The position numbers were made by a program, and so were the translations under genes. Source: JABCPH02 sp963524305 (lineage in GTDB: Bacteria > Fusobacteriota > Fusobacteriia > Fusobacteriales > Leptotrichiaceae). Taken from it: a stretch of DNA of 19,902 bases. The notes below the pieces were generated by a model. That model was given only the letters and a program-made list of their open reading frames with translations. It did no database searches and had not been told where the DNA came from. The stretch covers positions 1 to 19,902 of the forward strand of contig CAURGH010000029.1 of NCBI GenBank assembly GCA_963524305.1, read 5' to 3'. This document shows, piece after piece, positions 1 to 8,247 of the stretch (its first letter is position 1; each line of letters opens with the position of its first letter).

Positions 1-3000
1 TTTATTGAAGTAATTCCTGATGGTGATGTTACAATTGCAGTTGTTGGTGCTGGTGCTGCAACATTTGTATCAACTTTATAAATTGGGATTATGCTTCCAT
101 CCACATCAGTTACTGTAGGTGATGTAGCTCTAGGCGGAACTTTTATTGTTCTTCCTCCCATTTCTTTCATATCATCAGGCGTTACAACTTTCATTGCTGG
201 AGTCAATGTTCCTGTCTGAGCAGTTCCTGTTGTCGGATTTACTCCTGTCGCCTTATCTTCAACATTTGGCAATGATGAACTGTCTGTCCAAATTCCTGCA
301 CTCTTAGTATCTGTAGCTGAAATTGCTATTGTACCATAGTTCTTAACATAACTTCCATTAGCAATATAAATACCTTTTACTCCTTTAAGTCCGCTTGCTG
401 TCGTTCTAATATTTCCCCAGTTTTCTCCTGTTGCTCCTCTATCAATGTACATTCCGATTGTATCATTTCCAGAAAGGTCAATAGTTCCGTAGTTTACTGC
501 CTTAGAACCTGCTCCTACCGCATACATACCCATTGTATTTGGCTGACTTACTTCTATTCTTCCTTTATTTATTACAGTTCCTTGGTTAAATGTCTGACCA
601 TATGTTGGTGATGCTGGATTGTCATCATAATATCCAGTCGCCATACCTACACCGTACTCTTTAACAGCCGTATTAGAAGCTCCAACTTTAATTGTATTAT
701 TGTTAGTTGCAATTCCGCCAGTAGTTGCATACATTCCTACGTTTCCATTACCTGCTGAGAAATCAATTAGAGCATCGTTATTTATTTCTCCATTTCCGTA
801 TAATCCGTAGTTTCTATCACCTACTGATGTCAACGGTGTATGATTGAATACACGTCCTGTGTTGTCGTTTTGATAAATGAATACCGCATCTGTTCCTAAT
901 GTAGTATTAGAAGCTCTAGAATCAATATGATTTCCACTTCCCTGATTTACTAATCCAAATGAATCATTACCAATTGTAATATTTCCATCAAAAGATACAG
1001 TCTGTCCTGTTCCAACTGTAAGAACACCAATTGATTTACCTGTTCCAACTGTAAGGTTTCCATAGTTTCCTACATGTCCTCCGTTAGAATAGATACCTAT
1101 ACTGTTATCTCCCATAGTAATTGTACCAGTTGCTTCGTTAGATATTCCTTTACCATAGATACCAACTGCATCTGTTACACCTGCTCCTGTTATCAATCCC
1201 TTATTTTTTATTGCATCTGTAGCTGCATTTTCTGAATACATTCCAGTACCTTTACTTGCAGTTATTTTAATTGTACCATCATTAACTAATTGACCAGTTT
1301 TAGTAACCATACCAAAGTTAGTAGCTCCTACTTCAATCATTCCAACTGCATTATTTGTTGCTAGACCGCTTGTAGTGTATATTCCTGTATTCTTAGTTCC
1401 TGTATTGAATAAAAGTTTTCCATCATTATTAATTACTCCACCTTTTTGATAGATACCAATTACTCCGTTACCTGCTGAAGTTAAATCCTGTTTATTTAGT
1501 ATTCCATTTACTCCTGGTCCTACTGGACTTGTTGCATCAGAATAAATAAAGATTGCACCGTCATCTAATGTTATTGGACTACTTCCATTTGTATTTTTAT
1601 AATTTAAACTATTAACACCTTTAAAGTAGTATCCGTAAGATTTTTTACCTAGTCCTCCTTGAACTAGATCATAAGCATCCAATGTTACAGTTGGTGCTGA
1701 TGTTTTATTAACATTTTCTACAAATACTCCTGTTGCACCATCTGCTGGAGTTGTACCAGTTCCACCTTTCAGAAGTTTAATTTTAGCTCCTGAGTAGACT
1801 GTGATTTCTCCTGTACTTGAGTATAATCCAACTCCTGAATCTCCAACTGTTATACTTGAAGCATTTCCTAATTCAGTTTTTGTATTTCCATAAATTCCAA
1901 TTGTTTTATCTATTCCTTCAATTTTTCCATTATTTGTAATAGTTCCTTTTGGTCCTTGAGAGTACATTCCAACATTATCTGTAGAATTATTTAATTTAAT
2001 TGTTCCATTTGTATCATTTTTTATATTAGAATTTTTTGCAACCATTCCAATATTCTTAGCACCTGTTGTTGTGATTGTTCCTTTATTTATTGCTGTTTTA
2101 TTAGGTGTAGTCACATCTTCAGCAGAATACATTCCTGTCGCTGATGGCCCGTTAACTGTTATATTTCCTTCATTTGTTGTATTAGCATTTGAACCAACCA
2201 TACCAAAGGCTGCATCTCCATCCATTGTTATAGATTTACCAGAATTATTAGTTCCTGTTGCATCATCTGAAGCATAAATTGCAATTCCTTTTTTGATTTT
2301 ACTTGTGACTGTTCCGTCATTTATAGCCTTAGAACCAGCTCCTGTTGCAACTAGTACTTTTAATTCAACTGGTGTAGTGGAATTTAATGTAATTGTTCCT
2401 TTGTTAGTCAATGTTTTTCCATTATTTACACCAAGAATATATCCTTGATCAATCAGATTTGTTGAAACCGCAACATTTGGTGTTGCTCCATCCTGAATAG
2501 TCTTTCCTGTGTCTACAGTTATGTTAGAATCATATATTGAAACTTTATTTAACTTATTAGTTGCAACTGATAAATCGATATTTTCATCTATTTTTACATC
2601 TGCACCTTTTATTGTTAAGTATTTATAATCTCCACTAAGTGTAGCCACTTTCTGTGAATTAGCATTCTGTAAAAGAGATGTTATAGGTGCTATATTACTA
2701 AATGATACATCTTTATTTCCAGCGTTAGTTAAATCTGCTAGTAGTACGCTTGAACCAGATTTCATTGTTAAGGCTATTCCAGTTCCAGTTCCAGTATTTT
2801 GCCAATCATTCAAGAATGTAGTAAATCCTGTCGTAAATATATTATTGTTAGTATAGAAAGCATATGAATGATTATCTATTTCAGCTTGACCTGGATTATT
2901 AGACAAATCAAATTTTCCTGCTGTTCCACTAGTGGCAGATGGAATGTTATAGAATAAAATTGATCCTGCAGTACTTGTTCCTGACACAGTAGCATTTAAT

Positions 3001-5606
3001 CCTTTTAATGTCTGTGTAGAACCAGCATCTGCATATAATCCTACACCCCCGTTTCTAACAGTTAATGTTGCCGAGTTAGCTGTTCCATCACCTATCTCAG
3101 TAGTTGAATTTGCTCCATTTGCAGAATAAACTCCAACTGAATTTGTTCCATTTGCAGTTATTGTTCCACCTGTAAATTTAAATTCTCCATTATTTACAAC
3201 TCCCACATTGTTTGAAGAGACTGCAATAGTTCCAGCAAGTTGTTTAGCTTTTGAGTACTTATCTTTTGTATACATACCTATTGAACTTGCACCATTAACA
3301 TTTATCGTTCCACTATTTTGAATAACTGTTTCAAAGTTAATTGCATTTGTTCCTGAATTGTCCTGTGCCATCATACCAACGTTAGTCCCACCAACATTAA
3401 TAGTACCTCCACTAGCATTTTCACCTAAAATTTGATATCCTTTTGTTCTGACAATATCGTTAGCGTTTTCTACATCATAAGCATATATTCCTACGTTTCC
3501 ACTGCCATTATTAAGATTTATTGTCCTGTTATTTACACCTACAAGATCTCCTGTTGCTAAATCAGCTGTTTTAAAACTTTGAATTCTTATTCCAGCATTA
3601 CTTGTAGCATAGGCATTGGCATAACTATGATCAGTTTTGTCAAATAAATTATACGCTCTATCTATTGTTATATCTCCGTTATTCGTTACAGTATCATCAT
3701 AGATAGATTCTAACAAAATTCCTGAGTTGTTATTACCAGCTACATAAATTTTACCATTATTAAATATTGTTTTTTTAGAATCCCATTTTGCTTCTTGTAA
3801 TTTTGCCATACCGGCAGATGACCCATTTTTAGCTGTATCATATGAACCTGAGATTAATATTAGACCATTGTTAGCCATGTAAGAAACTAAAGAATTGTCT
3901 CCATAGTCATCAGTATCATCAACGTATAATGCTTGACCAGCCAATTTCATTCCATAGGAATAGGCTCCATCCATTTGCATATAACCATCTTTCTTATTAG
4001 CAGCTCTAACTAATGAACGTGAATCAGGAGTACTATGAGCTGAATAATTTTGACCAGGAACTTTAGTATAATTATCATACAAAGCATTACTTGTTATATT
4101 TACAGAAGCAACCTGTATTCCAGTTGAATAATCTCCACTAAAATGTATTACTCCATTTTGTGCTAAATTTTTTTCTAGTGTTGTACCATTAGTAAGAGTA
4201 GTACTTTTACCTGATGTAGCAATTATATAATGGGTAGTAGGATTCGCAACAACTTTATCTACAAAATCTTTATTAAAATCATTAAAAATAGCTGCATTTG
4301 TACCACTTCCATTAAATAATTCATAATAAGTTTTTGATGTATGATCTATAGTTTCTTCTGTAGTTTGTGCTATACCTACTTTATAACCTATTTTACTATG
4401 ACTATTTGCTGTTATTGTTTTTGGTGTTCCTGTATTATCATCTATTGAATTTCTTAAATTTCCTGTATATGAACCAGTTAAATTTTCAGTTTCATCATTA
4501 ATACTTCCTATATTTGTAATATTGGTAACTGTATTTCCATCTGTCCACGAAGTTTCTTCATTCACTATACCTGCTATTGCAGGTCCAACCAAATTAACAG
4601 TAGCGCTATTTTTTAACGTAAATTTGGCACTTGCTGCTGAACTATCTCTTCTTACATCATCAACATAAGCAAATCTACTCCCTCCTCCATAAAAATTAGA
4701 ACCATTTGTGTTATTTGCAGTCGCATTTCCAGTTAGAGTTACAGTCGCTTTTCCATTTGTATAAGCAGTGTTTCCTGCAATTTGATAGTATGAAATATAA
4801 CGTGTATCATTACTATTTTCATGGATAAATGGAGTAGTTGCATTCGCTACATTTTCTTCATTATCCCTATCTGTATAAATTTTATGATTAGGATTCTCGT
4901 GTGAATTTGGAAAAATTAAAGTAAATCCACTTACAGGACTCATAGTAACACCAGGAATCGTAACCTTAGGCGGAGTTATCGAAGGTACTTTCGTACTAGA
5001 AGGAGTCACAGGCGATACCTGTATATTTAAAGTAGGTGTCACAATAACTGGTGCTTCTGCAGCTCCCACAGTTTTTATTACAGGTATTTTAGGTTTAACC
5101 GCAGCATCCACTGGTACCGCCGAAATTGGTTCAATAACCTTTTTGTTTAAAGCTGTATTTCCATATTTTCCACCTGTGTAAGTTCCAAATTTGTCTGCTG
5201 AGTTCCTTTTGTATTTTACATTAGGTGTTTTATCTCCACGACCTTTGTATGTTCCAGTCCAGTCGTTATAGAAATAATTTACTCCGTATTGCCAACTGCT
5301 CCAAGGCGATTTTACTACATGATCTCCTTGTTCCATCAACTGAATTAATTCTAAGTTGTAATTTTTTACTAACTTATTATTTTCAGCTTTTACTTTTCTA
5401 AATTCTTGTCGCATATCTCCTATTGAAGTCGATATTTCTTGCCTTTTACTCTGGATTGCTTGATCCGGTGGAGTCGACACATCTGCAAAACCAGCTATTC
5501 CGCATAACAAGAATGTAAACAAAGCTTTTTCCGTGTATTTAAAGTCTTTGCATCTTTTGGCAAAAGCCTTTAAATCTTTAGCTAATTTTCTTAAGCTATT
5601 CGTCAT
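1..5606 (-). CDS. Giant autotransporter adhesin, N-terminal part (cut by window edge)
   Basis: Large surface protein of the fusobacterial autotransporter type (type V secretion); 1,868 codons are visible, and the frame, checked by translating the beginning, several interior stretches and the last ~650 codons, is open. The start ATG (5606) follows a good GAGGTGAG site. Residues 1-42 form an extended signal peptide: a lysine-rich n-region, a hydrophobic core (ALFTFLLCGIAGFA) and a likely cut after AFA. A charged coiled-coil stretch (about 50-95) and the aromatic motif SPWSSWQYGVNYFYNDW follow, typical of the autotransporter-associated N-terminal domain. A proline/valine-rich linker comes next. 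The rest is a passenger of degenerate repeats with N-x-G-x-I and G-[IM]-Y motifs (GMYSAE, GIYGNT, GMYAVG), expected to fold as a beta-helix. The C-terminal beta-barrel lies beyond position 1. Likely role is adhesion or coaggregation (inferred from family); the exact member cannot be named. Confidence 0.9.
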   Translation of the reverse strand, partial: MTNSLRKLAKDLKAFAKRCKDFKYTEKALFTFLLCGIAGFADVSTPPDQAIQSKRQEISTSIGDMRQEFRKVKAENNKLVKNYNLELIQLMEQGDHVVKSPWSSWQYGVNYFYNDWTGTYKGRGDKTPNVKYKRNSADKFGTYTGGKYGNTALNKKVIEPISAVPVDAAVKPKIPVIKTVGAAEAPVIVTPTLNIQVSPVTPSSTKVPSITPPKVTIPGVTMSPVSGFTLIFPNSHENPNHKIYTDRDNEENVANATTPFIHENSNDTRYISYYQIAGNTAYTNGKATVTLTGNATANNTNGSNFYGGGSRFAYVDDVRRDSSAASAKFTLKNSATVNLVGPAIAGIVNEETSWTDGNTVTNITNIGSINDETENLTGSYTGNLRNSIDDNTGTPKTITANSHSKIGYKVGIAQTTEETIDHTSKTYYELFNGSGTNAAIFNDFNKDFVDKVVANPTTHYIIATSGKSTTLTNGTTLEKNLAQNGVIHFSGDYSTGIQVASVNITSNALYDNYTKVPGQNYSAHSTPDSRSLVRAANKKDGYMQMDGAYSYGMKLAGQALYVDDTDDYGDNSLVSYMANNGLILISGSYDTAKNGSSAGMAKLQEAKWDSKKTIFNNGKIYVAGNNNSGILLESIYDDTVTNNGDITIDRAYNLFDKTDHSYANAYATSNAGIRIQSFKTADLATGDLVGVNNRTINLNNGSGNVGIYAYDVENANDIVRTKGYQILGENASGGTINVGGTNVGMMAQDNSGTNAINFETVIQNSGTINVNGASSIGMYTKDKYSKAKQLAGTIAVSSNNVGVVNNGEFKFTGGTITANGTNSVGVYSANGANSTTEIGDGTANSATLTVRNGGVGLYADAGSTQTLKGLNATVSGTSTAGSILFYNIPSATSGTAGKFDLSNNPGQAEIDNHSYAFYTNNNIFTTGFTTFLNDWQNTGTGTGIALTMKSGSSVLLADLTNAGNKDVSFSNIAPITSLLQNANSQKVATLSGDYKYLTIKGADVKIDENIDLSVATNKLNKVSIYDSNITVDTGKTIQDGATPNVAVSTNLIDQGYILGVNNGKTLTNKGTITLNSTTPVELKVLVATGAGSKAINDGTVTSKIKKGIAIYASDDATGTNNSGKSITMDGDAAFGMVGSNANTTNEGNITVNGPSATGMYSAEDVTTPNKTAINKGTITTTGAKNIGMVAKNSNIKNDTNGTIKLNNSTDNVGMYSQGPKGTITNNGKIEGIDKTIGIYGNTKTELGNASSITVGDSGVGLYSSTGEITVYSGAKIKLLKGGTGTTPADGATGVFVENVNKTSAPTVTLDAYDLVQGGLGKKSYGYYFKGVNSLNYKNTNGSSPITLDDGAIFIYSDATSPVGPGVNGILNKQDLTSAGNGVIGIYQKGGVINNDGKLLFNTGTKNTGIYTTSGLATNNAVGMIEVGATNFGMVTKTGQLVNDGTIKITASKGTGMYSENAATDAIKNKGLITGAGVTDAVGIYGKGISNEATGTITMGDNSIGIYSNGGHVGNYGNLTVGTGKSIGVLTVGTGQTVSFDGNITIGNDSFGLVNQGSGNHIDSRASNTTLGTDAVFIYQNDNTGRVFNHTPLTSVGDRNYGLYGNGEINNDALIDFSAGNGNVGMYATTGGIATNNNTIKVGASNTAVKEYGVGMATGYYDDNPASPTYGQTFNQGTVINKGRIEVSQPNTMGMYAVGAGSKAVNYGTIDLSGNDTIGMYIDRGATGENWGNIRTTASGLKGVKGIYIANGSYVKNYGTIAISATDTKSAGIWTDSSSLPNVEDKATGVNPTTGTAQTGTLTPAMKVVTPDDMKEMGGRTIKVPPRATSPTVTDVDGSIIPIYKVDTNVAAPAPTTAIVTSPSGITSI

Positions 5607-5611
5607 AATTT

Positions 5612-5619
5612 CTCACCTC
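5612..5619 (-). promoter_or_regulatory. Ribosome binding site of the autotransporter
   Basis: GAGGTGAG on the minus strand, five bases before the ATG at 5606. It supports this start over any later methionine and makes the extended signal peptide part of the protein. Confidence 0.75.
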
Positions 5620-5853
5620 GTTTAATTAATTTTTTGCTACCGAATTCCCTAAAATTTCTATCATTTATTTCCATAAAATAATCAAATTGAAAACAAAAAA
5701 ATAAAAAAATACAGTTATTTAAAATTTTTCCAATTCTTCATGTTTATAGAAATCTACAATAATTCTACTTTAAGGATTATTTTTATTACATTAACTTTTG
5801 TTAAATCATTAATTATTGCAATAAAATTATATATTTTCAGTTAGCTCGGTCTT

Positions 5854-5882
5854 AGTATAACATGAAAGAAAGAAAAACACAA
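5854..5882 (-). promoter_or_regulatory. Putative autotransporter promoter
   Basis: Minus strand: -35 TTGTGT (5877-5882), 17-base spacer, -10 TATACT (5854-5859) preceded by TG one base upstream (extended -10). It would give a leader of about 240 bases. The leader holds a perfect palindrome TTATTGCAATAA (5813-5824) and a small hairpin TTAAC-AAAA-GTTAA (5791-5804). No known riboswitch was recognised in it. Prediction from consensus only. Confidence 0.5.
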
Positions 5883-5976
5883 TTACTATAAACAATTCAC
5901 TTTTTTTGCTTTTAGTATTTTTTTGTTGTATACTAATTTTCAATTACTATCATTTTATATTATAAATTTTACAAAA

Positions 5977-6017
5977 AAAAACAAAAAACTTTTAAACTAA
6001 AATAGTTCAAAAGTTTT
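5977..6017 (-). terminator. Intrinsic terminator of the intergenic RNA
   Basis: An inverted repeat (5985-5999 with 6003-6017, three-base loop, one G-T pair) forms a stem of about 15 bp. On the minus strand it is followed at once by a long T-rich run. The plus strand also runs into a shorter T tract (6023-6028), so weak bidirectional action is possible. It separates the candidate RNA upstream from the autotransporter promoter. Confidence 0.6.
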
Positions 6018-6065
6018 CTGCCTTTTTTCATATTTCTAAAAATATTATATTTAACTTCTAATTCT

Positions 6066-6095
6066 GAACCTCTCACAACTGAAGTTGCGAGGTTC
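6066..6095 (-). repeat. IS200/IS605-like hairpin A
   Basis: On the minus strand CTCG-CAAC-TTCA-GTTG-TGAG, flanked by further pairing bases (GAAC/GTTC) and followed by GGTTCA. Hairpin B at 6310-6329 has the same architecture, the same TTCA loop and the same G-T pair, but a different stem core. A short stem with a pyrimidine-rich tetraloop close to the element end is the form TnpA recognises in IS200/IS605 elements. No transposase gene is present here. Confidence 0.35.
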
Positions 6096-6251
6096 TTAAG
6101 TACTATTTAGTTTCTTTTGAATATCTATTATTCAAACACTAGCTAATTTCCTCAAGACTTTAATGGACAAGCTCTCCTTTGAGAACATTTACGTCCTGTT
6201 GGCTCGGTTCAAAACCAATATTAATATTTGACATTACTTATTGCCATTTTT

Positions 6252-6280
6252 ATTATACCATATGTATTCAACTATTTCAA
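6252..6280 (-). promoter_or_regulatory. Strong promoter of the intergenic RNA
   Basis: Minus strand: -35 TTGAAA (6275-6280), exactly 17 bases, -10 TATAAT (6252-6257) with an extended TGG in front. This is one of the closest matches to the housekeeping consensus in the window, yet no gene starts within about 600 bases downstream. That is the main reason to suspect an RNA gene. Confidence 0.6.
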
Positions 6281-6289
6281 ATTTTTTAA

Positions 6290-6338
6290 ACAAAAAATTT
6301 GCCATTCATCTCACGGCTGAAGCCGCGAGTGTTCTGGC
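6290..6338 (-). terminator. Terminator after the dehydrogenase gene, carrying hairpin B
   Basis: Minus strand: GCCA (6335-6338) pairs with TGGC (6301-6304) around an inner stem CTCG-CGGC-TTCA-GCCG-TGAG (6310-6329), followed by AAATTTTTTG. It lies 28 bases past the dehydrogenase stop codon and has the form of an intrinsic terminator. The inner stem is the sister of hairpin A, so this may equally be the end of a decayed IS200/IS605-type element that now terminates transcription. Confidence 0.5.
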
Positions 6339-6366
6339 ATAATTCATAAAATTCCTTCAACCTATA

Positions 6367-7413
6367 TTATTTAGGGGATACCAAGATTTTTACTTGGCTT
6401 TTTTCTTTTACTAAAGTTTCAAATCCTTCTTCAATAATATCGTCTAATTTTATTTTTTTAGTAACTAATAAATCTTTTGAGAAATATCCTTTTTTCATTA
6501 ATTCTAATGTTTTAGGGAATACATCACGATAAGCGATAACTCCTCTTATTGTTCTTTCTTGAATTACTACTTGGTTTGGATCAATTTCTGCTGGTTTTTC
6601 CCATATGCTTACAATCATTAATTCTCCATCTTTTTCAGCTACTTCCAATGCTTGCTCCAACACTGCTGGAACTCCTGTCACTTCATAAGAAACATTAACT
6701 CCACCATCAGTTTGTTCTTTTATATATTCTACTACATTTACTTTCGATGGATCTACAATTATAGCACCCAATTCTTTTGCTTTCTCTTGTCTTTCAGGCG
6801 ATAATTCTACTGCATAAATTGTCGAAGCTCCTGCTGCTTTTAACGCATCAATCATCAATAACCCAATTGGTCCACAACCAAAAATTGCTGCTGTATCTCC
6901 TGATTTTATTTTACTTTGTCTTATCGCATACAATGCAACTGCTGCTGGTTCTGTCAAGGCCCCTTGCTCATAGTCAATTTCATCAGGCAACTTGTGTGCT
7001 TGATCCTCATTAACAACTACAAATTCAGAAAAACCTCCTCCTCCACCAGCTAATCCAACAAAATTAAGATTTGGATCTAAATTGTATTTACCTTTCAATC
7101 CATGTTTTGCTAAAATTGGCTCTACAGTTACTCTATCTCCAACTTTAAATTTTGTAATTTTATTTCCCACTTCAATAACTTCTCCACAAAATTCGTGTCC
7201 CATAGTTATCGGAGCTTTTTCTCCAGTATATGGATGAGGATTTTCAACAGGAATAAAAATTGGCCCTCCCAAATATTCATGCAAATCGCTTCCGCAAATA
7301 CCAGTGTATTTTACTGCTATTTTGATTTGTTTTTCTCCTGTTACTGGCACATCAATTTCTTCTACTCTAATATCTTTTCTTCCGTACCATCTTGCTGCCT
7401 TCATTTTTTCCAT
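6367..7413 (-). CDS. Zinc-dependent medium-chain dehydrogenase, (R,R)-butanediol dehydrogenase-like
   Basis: Cytosolic NAD(H)-dependent alcohol dehydrogenase of 348 residues, probably interconverting acetoin and 2,3-butanediol or acting on a related polyol. Catalytic zinc ligands are visible: Cys40 in GICGSDLHEY, His73 and Glu74 in GHEFCGE, and Glu155 in LTEPAAVA. The Rossmann motif is GCGPIG (179-184); an acidic residue after strand two (VELSPERQ) favours NAD over NADP. The four-cysteine structural zinc site usual in this family is absent: the loop reads EPILAKHGLKGKYNLDPN. The start chosen is ATG 7413, seven bases after GGAGGA; an upstream TTG lies inside that site and is not credible. The gene stands alone with its own promoter and terminator. 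Substrate is inferred from family resemblance; sorbitol or threonine dehydrogenase remain alternatives. Confidence 0.85.
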   Translation of the reverse strand: MEKMKAARWYGRKDIRVEEIDVPVTGEKQIKIAVKYTGICGSDLHEYLGGPIFIPVENPHPYTGEKAPITMGHEFCGEVIEVGNKITKFKVGDRVTVEPILAKHGLKGKYNLDPNLNFVGLAGGGGGFSEFVVVNEDQAHKLPDEIDYEQGALTEPAAVALYAIRQSKIKSGDTAAIFGCGPIGLLMIDALKAAGASTIYAVELSPERQEKAKELGAIIVDPSKVNVVEYIKEQTDGGVNVSYEVTGVPAVLEQALEVAEKDGELMIVSIWEKPAEIDPNQVVIQERTIRGVIAYRDVFPKTLELMKKGYFSKDLLVTKKIKLDDIIEEGFETLVKEKSQVKILVSPK

Positions 7414-7420
7414 TTCAATT

Positions 7421-7426
7421 TCCTCC
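7421..7426 (-). promoter_or_regulatory. Ribosome binding site fixing the dehydrogenase start
   Basis: GGAGGA seven bases before ATG 7413. The in-frame TTG at 7426-7428 overlaps this site and so cannot be the start. Confidence 0.75.
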
Positions 7427-7462
7427 AAAAATATTTTGATTTTAAAATGTTTTCACTTTAAA

Positions 7463-7490
7463 AGTATACCACAAAAATAAATTTTGGCAA
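7463..7490 (-). promoter_or_regulatory. Putative dehydrogenase promoter
   Basis: Minus strand: -35 TTGCCA (7485-7490), 16-base spacer, -10 TATACT (7463-7468) with extended TGG. It leaves a leader of about 45 bases. Confidence 0.5.
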
Positions 7491-7548
7491 TAGCAATTTA
7501 CATTTTTTTATTACATCAGTAAATTTTTATCTTTATTGTCATACAAAA

Positions 7549-8118
7549 TTACTTCAACATTTCCCTTTGTTCAGGTGTCAAAACTTTATCAATTTCTTCA
7601 TTTCTAACTTTTCTCAATTCATAATATTTTTCTGAAAATTCACTATCCGATAAATTTTGATTTTTCAATTTATTTGTATTTCTTTCAAATTCTCTTCTAG
7701 CCCTCAAAACCTCATTTTTTTGCTCATTTGTTAAATTTAATGAATCCACTAATTTTTTTGCTTTATCATTTTTTTCATTAAATTCAATCTTTTGGCCATT
7801 CACATAATCACTAAATTTTTTCAACTGTTCAGGCGACAAAATTTTAGAAATCTCTAAATATCTTTCCTCTTCAATTTCTCCAATTTTCGCTTTCTTTTCA
7901 TCAAATTTAAAAGTTCTTCCATCTACTTTATCTGCTTCTTTTTGATATTTTTCCAATATTTTATTCAATCTTTTTTGTTGTTTTGGAGTAGCATTTATCT
8001 CCTTGTAGATATCATTCTTTGAGATCTTTACAACATAAACTTTCTCATAATAATCTTCATATGAAAATGAAATACTACTCAATCCAAGCATCAATGCCAA
8101 GAACAATAATTTCTTCAT
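7549..8118 (-). CDS. Small exported Spy/LTXXQ-like helical protein
   Basis: 189 residues. Residues 1-19 are a clear signal peptide (MKKLLFLALMLGLSSISFS) with likely cleavage before YEDYY, so the product is periplasmic. The mature part is highly charged and helical. It has two similar halves, each with helix-turn signatures of the Spy/CpxP family: ATPKQQKRL then LSPEQLKKF (about 43-105), and LTNEQKNEV then LTPEQREML (about 127-188). Spy-type proteins act as ATP-independent chaperones or sense envelope stress; whether this one does is inferred from the motif alone. The start ATG 8118 follows AAAGGAG. It lies downstream of guaB on the same strand, with a strong inverted repeat between them. Confidence 0.7.
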   Translation of the reverse strand: MKKLLFLALMLGLSSISFSYEDYYEKVYVVKISKNDIYKEINATPKQQKRLNKILEKYQKEADKVDGRTFKFDEKKAKIGEIEEERYLEISKILSPEQLKKFSDYVNGQKIEFNEKNDKAKKLVDSLNLTNEQKNEVLRARREFERNTNKLKNQNLSDSEFSEKYYELRKVRNEEIDKVLTPEQREMLK

Positions 8119-8145
8119 AAATTCTCCTTTTCACTTAAATTTATT

Positions 8146-8232
8146 AGATGTGTTCAAAAACACAAAATTTCTAATTTTTCAATCATTTTTAAACTAGAAA
8201 TTCATTACTGTAACTCGTTTTCAAACACATCT
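8146..8232. repeat. Nested inverted repeat between guaB and the Spy-like gene
   Basis: Outer arms AGATGTGTT...AAAAC (8146-8161) and its complement (8217-8232) match at 14 of 16 positions. Inner arms AATTTCTA (8166-8173) and TAGAAATT (8195-8202) are perfect. The whole could fold as one long interrupted hairpin. It may end guaB transcription, although the T run on the minus side is poor, or it may be a small MITE-like insertion with terminal inverted repeats. Confidence 0.5.
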
Positions 8233-8247
8233 TTTTCATTCCAAAAA

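Larger units (their letters stand above)
5977..6247 (-). ncRNA. Candidate structured small RNA of unknown family
   Basis: Minus-strand transcript predicted from the promoter at 6252-6280 to the terminator at 5985-6017, about 270 bases. No convincing reading frame was seen. In order it can form: GGTT-TTG-AACC (6206-6216); a GGAC/GTCC outer stem (6165-6168 with 6193-6196) enclosing a 6-bp stem GTTCTC/GAGAGC with AAAG loop (6171-6186); a perfect 8-bp stem TTTGAATA/TATTCAAA (6116-6136); and a long hairpin GAACCTC...GAGGTTC with a TTCA loop (6066-6095). The last hairpin resembles right ends of IS200/IS605 elements, so a derelict or solitary TnpB-type guide RNA is one possibility; an unrelated regulatory RNA is another. 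Promoter, structures and terminator are seen in sequence; that an RNA is made is inferred. Confidence 0.45.

Noticed and set aside
2071..2277. Plus-strand open frame of 68 codons inside the autotransporter
   Set aside because: It is antisense to an intact repeat-coding frame and has no binding site or family resemblance.
1..5606. The passenger repeats as a CRISPR array or tandem DNA repeat
   Set aside because: The repetition is at protein level, degenerate and irregularly spaced; no constant repeat with unique spacers exists.
5607..6366. Hidden protein gene or TnpB remnant in the intergenic block
   Set aside because: All frames are broken by stops within a few tens of codons and no TnpA or TnpB motif is recognisable.
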